From contig JAJQDE010000037.1 of NCBI GenBank assembly GCA_021202335.1, positions 1 to 64,000 on the forward strand: 64,000 bases of DNA. The letters run 5' to 3'. The translations under genes and the position numbers were made by a program. Source of the DNA: Lachnospiraceae bacterium (GTDB taxonomy: Bacteria; Bacillota; Clostridia; Lachnospirales; Lachnospiraceae). Positions 55,302-64,000 of this stretch are shown piece by piece. The stretch's first letter is position 1, and every line of letters starts with the position of its first letter. The notes under the pieces were generated by a model that was not told where the DNA came from, did no database searches, and worked only from the letters and a program-made list of their open reading frames with translations.

Positions 55302-56245
55302 ACATAAAAAAGACGGCGTTTGCGCAGAGAGTGAGTCAGAACAGCAAAAATTATTTTCCGCGGGATTTATTTGACTTGGAGGCTGCGGGCGCGTTCCTTG
55401 AGAGTATGCATGCAATGTTTGGTCTGGATACGCTTATGACGGACCGCCACGGGGCAATTTTGATGGTGCATGGAGCCTTTGACGGCTTTGTGCCGGACGT
55501 TAAGAATAAGCCCGGCAATAAAATCAGGGTCAGGGAGAGGACTGTCTGCCATATTTATGCGCGCTATGACAATGTGGCGCAGGAGAAACATGATGAAGTA
55601 AAAACGCTGCTGGACGCATATATTAAAACATTGGAGGGCTTTAGCGAAAAATCATATCTGGCAAGCGAGCAGGCGGTGTACATAGATGAGCTGGAGCAGC
55701 AGGTGGAAAAGGACGCTTATCAGGTAAAGTATTCAGAGCAGAACGACCCGCTTACCGGCGTGCTCAACAGGAACTACTTTATGAGCCGTATGCGGCAGCT
55801 TGAGGAGCGGGAGGGGGTTCCGACAGCGGTAATCTGTGTAAATATCAACGACTGGAAATTTTTTGACGACCGGTTCGGGGAGGAGGAGAGCGACAGGCTT
55901 GTCATAACGGTGGCGGATATTTTGAGGACAGAGGCACGGGAGGCAGGCTTTGACAAGGCGGTTATCGGCAGGATTGAGGGCGATGTGTTTAATGTGCTTT
56001 TGCCGGATGCCTCGGAAAGCGCGGCGGCAGCCTATTGTGAAAGCATACAGAGGGCTTGCGACTGCTTTGAGGATGAGCGGCTTGTGCCGAGCATCGCGGT
56101 GGGCTGCGTGATGCGCACGAACGTGGAGGAGAGCTATAAGGATGTCCTTTCCGACGCGGAATACGCCATGCTTGAAAACAAGTTTGAAATCAAGAATACG
56201 CCCGGATACAGGCAAAAAATTGAGAAAGCCATAAACAAATCATAA
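55298..56245 (+). CDS. Sensor-like protein with degenerate GGDEF domain
   Basis: A 315-residue protein. The N-terminal ~120 residues (LFDLEAAGAFLESMHAMFGLDTLMTD) resemble a PocR-type ligand domain. A short coiled coil (120-140) leads to a GGDEF fold starting at NDPLTGVLNRNYF. The active-site motif reads IEGDVF (E227-F231) instead of GGDEF, so cyclic-di-GMP synthesis is doubtful; GTP binding or a regulatory role is possible. It is translationally coupled to the PHP-HAD gene through an ATGA overlap, suggesting a joint nucleotide-related function. Confidence 0.8.
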   Translation: MNIKKTAFAQRVSQNSKNYFPRDLFDLEAAGAFLESMHAMFGLDTLMTDRHGAILMVHGAFDGFVPDVKNKPGNKIRVRERTVCHIYARYDNVAQEKHDEVKTLLDAYIKTLEGFSEKSYLASEQAVYIDELEQQVEKDAYQVKYSEQNDPLTGVLNRNYFMSRMRQLEEREGVPTAVICVNINDWKFFDDRFGEEESDRLVITVADILRTEAREAGFDKAVIGRIEGDVFNVLLPDASESAAAAYCESIQRACDCFEDERLVPSIAVGCVMRTNVEESYKDVLSDAEYAMLENKFEIKNTPGYRQKIEKAINKS

Positions 56246-56350
56246 AAGTCTAAAATAATTATTAAGTACTTTGATTTATAAAAACGAGAGAAAAAAAGAG
56301 AAAAACAGAGTTAAAATCAGAAAATGGAATAAAATAACATTTAAATCCGT

Positions 56351-56379
56351 TTGCACAACTTTCGCCAAATAACTATGAT
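56351..56379 (+). promoter_or_regulatory. Promoter of groES
   Basis: TTGCAC (56351-56356), 17 nt, TATGAT (56374-56379), immediately before CIRCE. Confidence 0.8.
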
Positions 56380-56387
56380 ATGTTTTG

Positions 56388-56414
56388 TTAGCACTCAATT
56401 AAACAGAGTGCTAA
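56388..56414 (+). promoter_or_regulatory. CIRCE operator (HrcA)
   Basis: TTAGCACTC-N9-GAGTGCTAA is a perfect consensus and lies at the transcription start region. It implies HrcA repression of groES. Confidence 0.97.
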
Positions 56415-56467
56415 TCAAAAAAAACGGAAACAAATTATTATAATAAATTATTAAGGAGGCATTTAAC

Positions 56468-56752
56468 ATGAAATTAGTACCATTGGGCGACAGAGTCGTA
56501 TTAAAGCAGTTGATTGCTGAGGAAACAACAAAGTCAGGTATTGTATTACCGGGACAGAGCAAGGAAAAGCCGCAGCAGGCGGAGGTTATTGCAGTAGGTC
56601 CGGGCGGTGTTGTTGACGGCAAGGAAGTGAAGATGGAGGTTAAGGCAGGCGATAACGTAATCTACTCAAAATATTCCGGCACGGAGGTCAAGATTGACGA
56701 TGAGGAGTACATTATCGTAAAGCAGAACGATATCTTAGCAGTCATTCAGTAG
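56468..56752 (+). CDS. groES: Co-chaperonin GroES
   Basis: A 94-residue Cpn10 that caps the GroEL ring. It has VPLGDRVVLKQL at the N-terminus, the mobile loop ETTKSGIVLPGQS, and GDNVIYSKYSGTEVKIDDEEYIIVKQNDILA. AAGGAGG precedes the ATG. It is heat-shock controlled through CIRCE. A 139-nt gap with a dispersed leader repeat separates it from groEL. Confidence 0.97.
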   Translation: MKLVPLGDRVVLKQLIAEETTKSGIVLPGQSKEKPQQAEVIAVGPGGVVDGKEVKMEVKAGDNVIYSKYSGTEVKIDDEEYIIVKQNDILAVIQ

Positions 56753-56792
56753 TGTGTGTAAGAAACCGGATAAAAAATTTTAATTGGATAAA

Positions 56793-58517
<1,725 letters not shown>

Positions 58518-58552
58518 CCATGTAACCGCATGGAATATGATCAGATGTATAT

Positions 58553-58587
58553 AAAGGGTGCCGGTAACTGAACGGCGCCCTTTATTA
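58553..58587 (+). terminator. Terminator of groESL
   Basis: AAAGGGTGCCG (58553-58563) pairs with CGGCGCCCTTT (58573-58583); the T-tract TTTATTAT is short. Confidence 0.85.
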
Positions 58588-58699
58588 TCGTTAATTTATT
58601 TGTTTTTATTTTATTTGTGTAAAAAACATTGTATTGGACGAAAATATGAAGTAAGATGTATCTGAGGCTGCCGAATATTTCAGATAGGAGGGTATATTG

Positions 58700-59149
58700 A
58701 TGAATACAATGGTGTGGCTTGCGGCTATGATAATACTGATTGTCATAGAAATTGTGACTGTCGGCATTGGGGCAATTTGGTTTGCCATCGGCTCGCTTGC
58801 GGCAGTAATGGTGTCGCTGCTCGGAGGAGGAACAACGCTTCAGATAACAGCATTTTTGGCGGTGTCGTTTGCGACGCTGATTTTCACAAGACCGTATGCG
58901 GTGAAGTACATAAATTCAACGCGTACAAAGACAAATTATGAGGGCATCATCGGCAAGGTGGTGCGCGTCACGCAGGATGTTGACAATGTTTTGGAAACCG
59001 GATGCGCCGTGGTAAACGGTTCGGACTGGACTGTCAGGGCGGCGGACAACAACTGTAAGATAGCGGCGGGAAGCCTTGCAAAGGTGGTTGACATCAAGGG
59101 CGTAAAACTGATTGTTGAGAGGTATGAGGAGGGAACGGACAAATGTTGA
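58700..59149 (+). CDS. NfeD-like membrane protein
   Basis: A 149-residue short NfeD. Two or three N-terminal membrane segments (about 3-50 and 55-72) are followed by a C-terminal OB-fold (GIIGKVVRVTQDVDN, VVNGSDWTVRA, AKVVDIKGVKLIVE). NfeD proteins partner with SPFH proteins in membrane microdomains. The gene overlaps the SPFH gene by 7 nt. The ATG at 58700 has GGAGGG 8 nt upstream. Confidence 0.9.
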   Translation: MNTMVWLAAMIILIVIEIVTVGIGAIWFAIGSLAAVMVSLLGGGTTLQITAFLAVSFATLIFTRPYAVKYINSTRTKTNYEGIIGKVVRVTQDVDNVLETGCAVVNGSDWTVRAADNNCKIAAGSLAKVVDIKGVKLIVERYEEGTDKC

Positions 59150-60054
59150 TTGTTTTATTTATTTTATTTATCATCGTTTTGCTGCTTGCGGCAAATGTAC
59201 GCATCGTGCCGCAGGCGTCGGCGTATGTCATCGAGCGTCTTGGCGGTTATGACGCTACATGGGGAGTGGGACTGCATTTTAAAATTCCATTTCTTGATAA
59301 GGTCGCAAAAAGAGTGAACTTAAAGGAGCAGGTGGTGGATTTTCCGCCTCAGCCGGTGATTACAAAGGATAACGTTACCATGCAGATTGATACGGTGGTA
59401 TTTTTCCAAATTACGGATCCGAAGATGTATGCATACGGCGTTGACAATCCGATCATGGCAATTGAGAAGCTGACGGCGACGACGCTCAGAAACATTATCG
59501 GTGAGATGGAGCTTGACCAGACATTGACGTCAAGGGAGGTAATTAACACCAACATGCGCGCTGCGCTTGACGTTGCAACGGACCCTTGGGGCATCAAGGT
59601 AAACCGCGTAGAGCTTAAGAACATCATTCCGCCCGAGGCTATCAGGAACGCGATGGAGAAGCAGATGAAAGCGGAGCGTGAGCGCCGCGAGGCAATTCTG
59701 CGCGCGGAAGGTGAAAAGAAGTCCACAATCCTTGTGGCGGAGGGACAAAAGGAGTCGGCAATTTTGGAGGCTGAGGCTGAAAAGCAGGCTGCAATCCTGC
59801 GCGCGGAGGCGGAGAAGGAAAGAAGAATACGTGAGGCAGAGGGTCAGGCTGAGGCAATCAGAGTCGTACAGATGGCGAACGCGGAGGGTATTAAGTTCCT
59901 TAAAGACGCCGGCGCGGACGAGGCGGTGCTGACCATTAAGAAGCTTGAGGCCTTTGAGAGGGCTGCAAACGGCAATGCCACAAAGATTATTGTGCCGTCG
60001 GAAATTCAAGGCGTGGCAGGGCTTGCAAAGTCGGTCGGAGAAATCCTCAAATAA
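59143..60054 (+). CDS. SPFH/Band 7 protein (QmcA-like stomatin)
   Basis: A 303-residue protein with an N-terminal membrane anchor (1-17), then a Band 7 domain (PQASAYVIERLGGYDATWGVGLHFKIPF, LDQTLTSREVINTNMR). An Ala/Glu-rich coiled coil spans ~170-245 (AEGEKKSTILVAEGQKESAI). It likely assembles with the NfeD partner as an oligomeric ring at the membrane, affecting protein quality control or membrane order (family knowledge). GGAGGG upstream lies inside the nfeD reading frame. Confidence 0.92.
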   Translation: MLIVLFILFIIVLLLAANVRIVPQASAYVIERLGGYDATWGVGLHFKIPFLDKVAKRVNLKEQVVDFPPQPVITKDNVTMQIDTVVFFQITDPKMYAYGVDNPIMAIEKLTATTLRNIIGEMELDQTLTSREVINTNMRAALDVATDPWGIKVNRVELKNIIPPEAIRNAMEKQMKAERERREAILRAEGEKKSTILVAEGQKESAILEAEAEKQAAILRAEAEKERRIREAEGQAEAIRVVQMANAEGIKFLKDAGADEAVLTIKKLEAFERAANGNATKIIVPSEIQGVAGLAKSVGEILK

Positions 60055-60071
60055 TAAATCCGTAATATCAG

Positions 60072-60123
60072 ACAGTCCGAAGGAGACTGCACCCGGCGGG
60101 GCGCGGCAGCTTCTTCGGGCTGT
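60072..60123 (+). terminator. Long hairpin after the SPFH gene
   Basis: ACAGTCCGAAGGAG pairs with CTTCTTCGGGCTGT (G-U pairs), followed by only three T. It is a strong stem with a weak T-run. Confidence 0.65.
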
Positions 60124-60203
60124 TTCGGTTGGTTGCATTTTTGGAGAATTTTGGGTATACTTGAATAATGGAACCGATACATCATGGAAGGGAGGCAAAA
60201 TAC

Positions 60204-60938
60204 GTGCTGGAGCTAAAAAACATTTCCTATCATGTTGAAACCGGAAATGGAAGGGACATTCTGAATCACGTTAATTTAAAGATAGATGACAGATTTACGG
60301 CGATTACCGGTCCAAACGGAGGCGGAAAATCCACGCTTGCGAAAATGATAGCGGGGATTATACAGCCGACGGAGGGGCAGATTTTCTTTGACGGACAGGA
60401 TATTACCGGCGTTTCGATTACCGAAAGGGCAAGGCTGGGAATAAGCTATGCCTTTCAGCAGCCGGTCCGCTTTAAGGGCATTACGGTTCTTGACCTTATC
60501 CGCCTTGCGTCCGGAGAGAAGCTGAGCGTTGAGGGCGCGTGCAGGTATCTGTCCGAGGTAGGGCTTTGCGCGAGGGATTATATTAACCGCGAGGTGGATG
60601 CAAGTCTGTCGGGCGGCGAGCTTAAAAGGATAGAGATTGCGACGGTGATAGCGCGCGGCAGCAGACTTTCGGTGTTTGACGAGCCTGAGGCGGGAATCGA
60701 TTTGTGGAGCTTTCAAAATCTGATTGCGGTGTTTGAGAGTATGCATGAGCAGACGCAGGGAAATATCGTGATTATTTCGCATCAGGAGAGGATATTGAAT
60801 ATTGCGGATAAAATCGTAGTGATAGCCGACGGGGAAATCAAAAAGGAAGGTGCAAAGGATGAAATCCTGCCGCAGCTTTTAAACGGAAGTCCCGAGACCG
60901 GACAACAGCTCCGCGGGGCGTGCCATCGTTTTGCGTGA
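60204..60938 (+). CDS. SufC-like ABC ATPase
   Basis: A 244-residue ATPase. Walker A GPNGGGKST, Q-loop FQQPVRFKG, signature LSGGELKRIE and Walker B LSVFDEPEAGID are all present; the ELKR signature and DEPEAGID are SufC-like. With the next gene it forms a SufBC-type pair for Fe-S cluster assembly. The start is placed at GTG 60204 because GGGAGG (60191-60196) lies 7 nt upstream. ATG 60168 is in frame but has no ribosome site. The C-terminus is extended beyond the usual SufC end. Confidence 0.82.
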   Translation: MLELKNISYHVETGNGRDILNHVNLKIDDRFTAITGPNGGGKSTLAKMIAGIIQPTEGQIFFDGQDITGVSITERARLGISYAFQQPVRFKGITVLDLIRLASGEKLSVEGACRYLSEVGLCARDYINREVDASLSGGELKRIEIATVIARGSRLSVFDEPEAGIDLWSFQNLIAVFESMHEQTQGNIVIISHQERILNIADKIVVIADGEIKKEGAKDEILPQLLNGSPETGQQLRGACHRFA

Positions 60939-60960
60939 GCGGCATAGCAGGAGGCTGAGA

Positions 60961-61009
60961 TTTATACGCAAAAAAGCATCAGTGAACTAAGGTTCGCAGA
61001 AATGAGGGA
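60961..61009 (+). repeat. Leader repeat family, copy D (SufB-like gene)
   Basis: TTTATACGCAAA, then hairpin GTGAAC-TAAG-GTTCGC and AGAAATGAGGG before the start. The hairpin replaces G-U and G-C pairs of copy E with U-G and A-U pairs, keeping the fold. Confidence 0.7.
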
Positions 61010-61013
61010 AGCT

Positions 61014-61931
61014 ATGGATGAAATTCAGAAAACATTGCTGATGCAGGTGGCTGATTTGCATGAGGTGCCTGCGGGCGCATACAATATCCGCTCCAATGGG
61101 CAGTCGGTGGACAGACGCTCGACAGAGCATATTGAGATTGTCACAAAGGAGGATAAGCCGGGAATTGATATCTTCATTAAACCGGGCACAAAAAAGGAGA
61201 GCGTTCACATACCGGTGCTTATGACGCAGACGGGCTTAAAGGAGCTGGTGTATAACGACTTTCACATCGGTGATGATTGTGACATCACCATTGTCGCGGG
61301 CTGCGGGATTCATAACGGCGGCGATAAGACGAGCGAGCACAGCGGTATTCACACCTTTTATGTGGGTAAAAATTCAAAGCTTAAATATGTGGAAAAGCAC
61401 TATGGCTCGGGCGAGGGAACGGGCGAGAGTATCATGAACCCTGAAACGGTAGTCGAGCTTGATGAGAACAGCTATATGGAGATGGACACCGTGCAGATAA
61501 GGGGCGTGGATTCCACGGAGCGCGTCACAAGGGCAAAGCTTGGCAGAGGCGCGCAGCTTGTCGTAAAGGAAAAGCTGATGACGCACGGCAGGCAGAAGGC
61601 GGTCACAAGCTTTTACGTGGATTTGGACGGAGAAGGCTCGAGCGCCAATGTTATTTCGCGCTCGGTGGCAAGGGACGAGTCGGAGCAGACATTTTATTCC
61701 CATATTAACGGAAACAATCAGTGCGCCGGACATTCCGAGTGCGATGCGATTATCATGGACAGGGCGGTGGTGCGGGCAATCCCTGAAATTACGGCAAATC
61801 ACATTGACGCAAGTCTGATACATGAGGCGGCAATCGGAAAGATTGCGGGCGAGCAGCTTATAAAGCTTATGACCTTAGGGCTGACGGAAACCGAGGCCGA
61901 GGAACAGATTGTAAACGGATTTTTAAAATAA
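61014..61931 (+). CDS. SufB/SufD-like Fe-S scaffold protein
   Basis: A 305-residue beta-helix protein, shorter than classic SufB (~465). The core shows the SufBD pattern (CDITIVAGCGIHNGG, SEQTFYSHINGNNQCAGHSECDAI), and the C-terminus has ITANHIDASLIHEAAIGKIAGEQL with the conserved His-Glu. It is paired with the SufC-like ATPase. No sufS or sufU is nearby, so it fits the two-gene minimal SUF/SMS-like arrangement (inference). ATG 61014, with GAGGGAAG just upstream, is used rather than ATG 61002. Confidence 0.82.
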   Translation: MDEIQKTLLMQVADLHEVPAGAYNIRSNGQSVDRRSTEHIEIVTKEDKPGIDIFIKPGTKKESVHIPVLMTQTGLKELVYNDFHIGDDCDITIVAGCGIHNGGDKTSEHSGIHTFYVGKNSKLKYVEKHYGSGEGTGESIMNPETVVELDENSYMEMDTVQIRGVDSTERVTRAKLGRGAQLVVKEKLMTHGRQKAVTSFYVDLDGEGSSANVISRSVARDESEQTFYSHINGNNQCAGHSECDAIIMDRAVVRAIPEITANHIDASLIHEAAIGKIAGEQLIKLMTLGLTETEAEEQIVNGFLK

Positions 61932-61949
61932 TAAATGGAGGGATTTTTT

Positions 61950-62495
61950 ATGGAAGCATTAAAATGTATTGAAACAAGAAGGAGCATCAGGAAATTCAAG
62001 GAGCAGCAGGTGCCGCACGAAACGATGCGTGAAATCGTGGCGGAGGCCGCGTTTGCGCCCTCATGGAAGAACACGCAGGTGACAAGGTACATAGTCGTCG
62101 AGGACAAGGCGGTTTTGGCAAGGATTGCGGACGAGGCGGTTTTGGGCTTTGCGCACAATACGGACATCATTAAGGGCGCGCCCGCGCTTGTCGTTGTGAC
62201 CATGGTACATGGCAGAAGCGGATTTGAGAGGGACGGTTCGTTTTCTACCTCAAAGGAGGACCGCTGGGAGGTATTTGACGCCGGACTTGCGACGCAGACC
62301 TTCTGTCTTGCCGCGCACGACAAGGGCGTAGGCTCCGTGATACTTGGCATTTTTGACGAGGCGAAGGTAGCTGAAATCATTGGGCTTGACGAGGGGCAGA
62401 GAGTTGCCGCGCTTGTGGCGGCAGGTTATGCGGACGAAGCGCCCGAAGCGCCGAAGCGCAAGGAGGCAGGGGAGCTTGTGAGGTTTTTGGATTGA
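61950..62495 (+). CDS. Nitroreductase-family flavoprotein
   Basis: A 181-residue FMN-dependent oxidoreductase. It opens with ALKCIETRRSIRKFKEQQV, the classic FMN-binding RRSIRKF, and has FAPSWKNTQVTRYIVV and LAAHDKGVGSVILGIFDE. The substrate is not predictable. ATG 61950 follows GGAGGG by 7 nt. Its stop overlaps the TTG start of the patatin gene, so it may be coupled to it. Confidence 0.9.
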   Translation: MEALKCIETRRSIRKFKEQQVPHETMREIVAEAAFAPSWKNTQVTRYIVVEDKAVLARIADEAVLGFAHNTDIIKGAPALVVVTMVHGRSGFERDGSFSTSKEDRWEVFDAGLATQTFCLAAHDKGVGSVILGIFDEAKVAEIIGLDEGQRVAALVAAGYADEAPEAPKRKEAGELVRFLD

Positions 62496-63370
62496 AAACG
62501 GGACTGGTACTGGAGGGCGGCGCAATGCGCGGCATGTACACGGCAGGCGTTTTGGACGTGTTTATGGAAAAAAACTTCAGCTTTGACGGAGTAATCGGCG
62601 TTTCGGCAGGGGCGCTTTTCGGCATAAATCTTCTGTCGGGGCAGAAGGGGCGCGTGATACGCTACAGCAAAAGGTATAACAGCGACAGGAACTATATGGG
62701 TGTCAGACCGCTGCTGAGGACAGGCAACATAATTGACACGCAGTATGCGTATGACACCGTGCCAAAAAAGCTTGATGTTTTTGATAACGCGGCGTTTATG
62801 GAGTCGGGGATTCCGTTTTATGCGGTAGTGACAAATGTCGATACGGGTGAGGCGGAGTATGTGCAGATTACGGATGTTTTTAAACAGATGGATATACTCC
62901 GGGCGTTGGGTTCCATGCCCTTTGTGTCAAGACCTGTGGAAATAAACGGAAAGCGGTATTTGGACGGCGCGGTGGCAGACAGTATTCCCTTCGAGAAATT
63001 CTCTAAGATGGGCTACGACAGACAGGTGGTAGTGCTGACAAAGCCTGCAGACTATGTAAAGAGTCCGGTTTCACCGGCTCTGACAAGGGCAGCTTACGGG
63101 AAAAAGTACGCTGATTTTGAGTGCAGGCTGCGAAACAGGCACAGCAATTAAAACAGCTGTATGGAGCGTCTTAGGGAAAAGGAAAAGGCGGGGGAGGTTT
63201 TTGTCATTCGCCCGTCCCAAAAGCTTAATATAAAGCGGATGGAAAAAAATCCCGAAAAAATGCAGGCTGCGTATGAGCTTGGCATGAGGGACGCCGGCAG
63301 CGCGCTGGACGGACTCAGGGAATATCTTTGCGGAAGCCCGGCGGCTGAAAAAATAAAAACAGATTATTGA
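62492..63370 (+). pseudogene. Patatin-like phospholipase interrupted by an in-frame TAA
   Basis: The reading frame is continuous from TTG 62492 to 63370 (about 292 codons) except for TAA at 63149-63151. Before it lie the patatin oxyanion GGAMRG, the nucleophile GVSAG and the catalytic DGA (LDGAVADSIP). After it, in the same frame, comes the usual C-terminal part (EKAGEVFVIRP, AYELGMRDAGSAL). Family members typically have RHxxYN where this reads RHSN-stop-N, so one base change from TAT or TAC explains it. The 219-residue product keeps the catalytic dyad and might still fold. Confidence 0.85.
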
Positions 63371-63395
63371 CATCTGAACAAAAAGTGTATATGAT
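63367..63395 (+). promoter_or_regulatory. Promoter of the trp leader
   Basis: TTGACA (63367-63372), 17 nt, TATGAT (63390-63395). It overlaps the end of the patatin frame. Confidence 0.85.
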
Positions 63396-63427
63396 AAAGT
63401 ATATGGTTATATTTGATTTTAAACTGA

Positions 63428-63702
63428 TGACCGAGAGGAGTACATACTTTAGCAGACTTTCAGAGAGCCGCAGGCGGTGGGATTGCGGCAGTTGAGTAAG
63501 TGTGGAATGGACTTGGGAAGGTGGGAGCAACGAGCCGGACATAAAATGGCTTTAGTAATGCCCAACGGGATTTCCGCCCGTTATCAAGGGAAAGCGTATG
63601 ACAGTACGTGTGGTGAGTGGATGCAAATGCATCAAATTAGGTGGTATCGCAGAAGTTTTAAGCTTTTGTCCTAATAGTCATATTAGGGCAGAAGCTTTTT
63701 TT
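63428..63702 (+). ncRNA. T-box leader of trpE
   Basis: It has a 5' GACCGAGAGGAGTACAT region, the antiterminator motif TAGGTGGTATCGC (63638-63650) and a strong terminator AAGCTT...CCTAATA (63660-63676)/TATTAGG...AAGCTT (63681-63697) with a T-run. TGG triplets in stem I (around 63504-63515) are candidate Trp specifiers. It controls trpE by tRNA-Trp charging. Confidence 0.85.
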
Positions 63703-63703
63703 C

Positions 63704-63722
63704 ATCGTATAGGAAGGTTCGT
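63704..63722 (+). repeat. ATCGTA-palindrome repeat, copy 4 (left arm)
   Basis: ATCGTATAGGAAGGTTCGT directly follows the T-run of the trp T-box terminator. The right arm has decayed to TATATAAA. Confidence 0.65.
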
Positions 63723-63768
63723 TATATAAATATATTCTTTTTAATAATCAATAAGGAGGTTCGGATTT

Positions 63769-64000
63769 ATGATTAAGCCGACGTATGAACAGGTAAGGCA
63801 GTATGAGAGCGATTATACATATGTGCCTGTCTGTAAGGAAATTTTAGCAGATGACATCACTCCGATACTGATGCTTCGCAAGCTTGCGGCGTTAGACGGG
63901 CAATATTTCCTGCTTGAGAGCGTGGAGGGAGGAAGCCTTGGCAGATATTCTTTTTTAGGCTATCATCCAAAGCTTTCCGTTTCCTGCAAGGACGGCGTGA
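63769..64000 (+). CDS. trpE: Anthranilate synthase component I (5' part)
   Basis: The first 77 codons are visible and run off the window. MIKPTYEQVRQYESDYTYVPV, then TPILMLRKLAALDGQYFLLESVEGGSLGRYSFLGYHP, is the typical TrpE N-terminal domain with the LLES tryptophan-feedback region. It makes anthranilate from chorismate with TrpG. AAGGAGGT (63753-63760) is a perfect ribosome site, and the T-box upstream gives Trp control. Confidence 0.93.
   Translation, partial: MIKPTYEQVRQYESDYTYVPVCKEILADDITPILMLRKLAALDGQYFLLESVEGGSLGRYSFLGYHPKLSVSCKDGV

Noticed and set aside
63161-63370. Separate 69-codon gene after the patatin gene
   Set aside because: It is in the same frame as the patatin gene and encodes the family's usual C-terminus; it has no ribosome site of its own.

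Overview
The window looks like a chromosomal segment of a low-to-mid GC Gram-positive anaerobe of the Clostridia, most likely Lachnospiraceae. The evidence is the infC-rpmI-rplT order with an L20-type leader, T-box leaders on thrS and trpE, a CIRCE-controlled groESL, and a BMP-type nucleoside transporter. It also carries SEC-C and DUF1540 proteins, a KDPG aldolase-VOC fusion, and a kinase-phosphatase/Hsp70-like cluster of a kind I recall from this family. No phage, insertion sequence, CRISPR array or rRNA was seen. Almost all genes are on the + strand.

Layout. (1) 203-10180: a Ser/Thr kinase fused to a PP2C phosphatase, then ilvE as an independent unit, then a tight four-gene run: a 1194-residue solenoid-like protein, an Hsp70/actin-fold protein, a TPR protein and a coiled-coil membrane protein. 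This set is the best candidate for an undescribed system. (2) 10299-15475: purC, purF, purB, purA. (3) 15577-20551: nucleoside-type ABC importer (BMP lipoprotein, double ATPase, two permeases). (4) 20555-25780: small genes, T-box-thrS, a DUF1540 protein, and infC-rpmI-rplT, with infC starting on ATT. (5) 25983-32783: chemotaxis receptor, PepD, small membrane and basic proteins, CBS/DHH pyrophosphatase. (6) 32905-35725: tRNA-Pro(AGG), a DUF3810 metalloprotease-like membrane protein, a lipase-fold protein. (7) 35865-41835: hexuronate operon (uxaB, uxaA, kdgK, an SDR, eda-VOC) behind a LacI/cre-like operator. (8) 41960-47168: HIT protein, two tRNA-Leu genes, a maltose-type ABC importer without its ATPase. 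(9) 47317-51723, minus strand: a tannase-like lipoprotein and a two-component system. (10) 51890-56245: ABC-F ATPase, a PHP-HAD fusion, a protein with a degenerate GGDEF domain. (11) 56388-63370: groESL, NfeD/SPFH pair, a SufC/SufB-like pair, nitroreductase, and a patatin gene broken by a stop codon. (12) 63367-64000: Trp-type T-box and the start of trpE.

Two dispersed non-coding repeat families run through these regions. One is a 5'-leader hairpin ending in GAAATGAGG, placed directly before start codons of at least five unrelated genes, including groEL. The other is a palindrome built on ATCGTATAGGA, found directly after the T-run of terminators or attenuators at four loci. These, together with two tRNAs carrying A at the wobble position, are the main non-coding observations. 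Identifications rest on reading motifs and on memory of protein families; no database search was possible.
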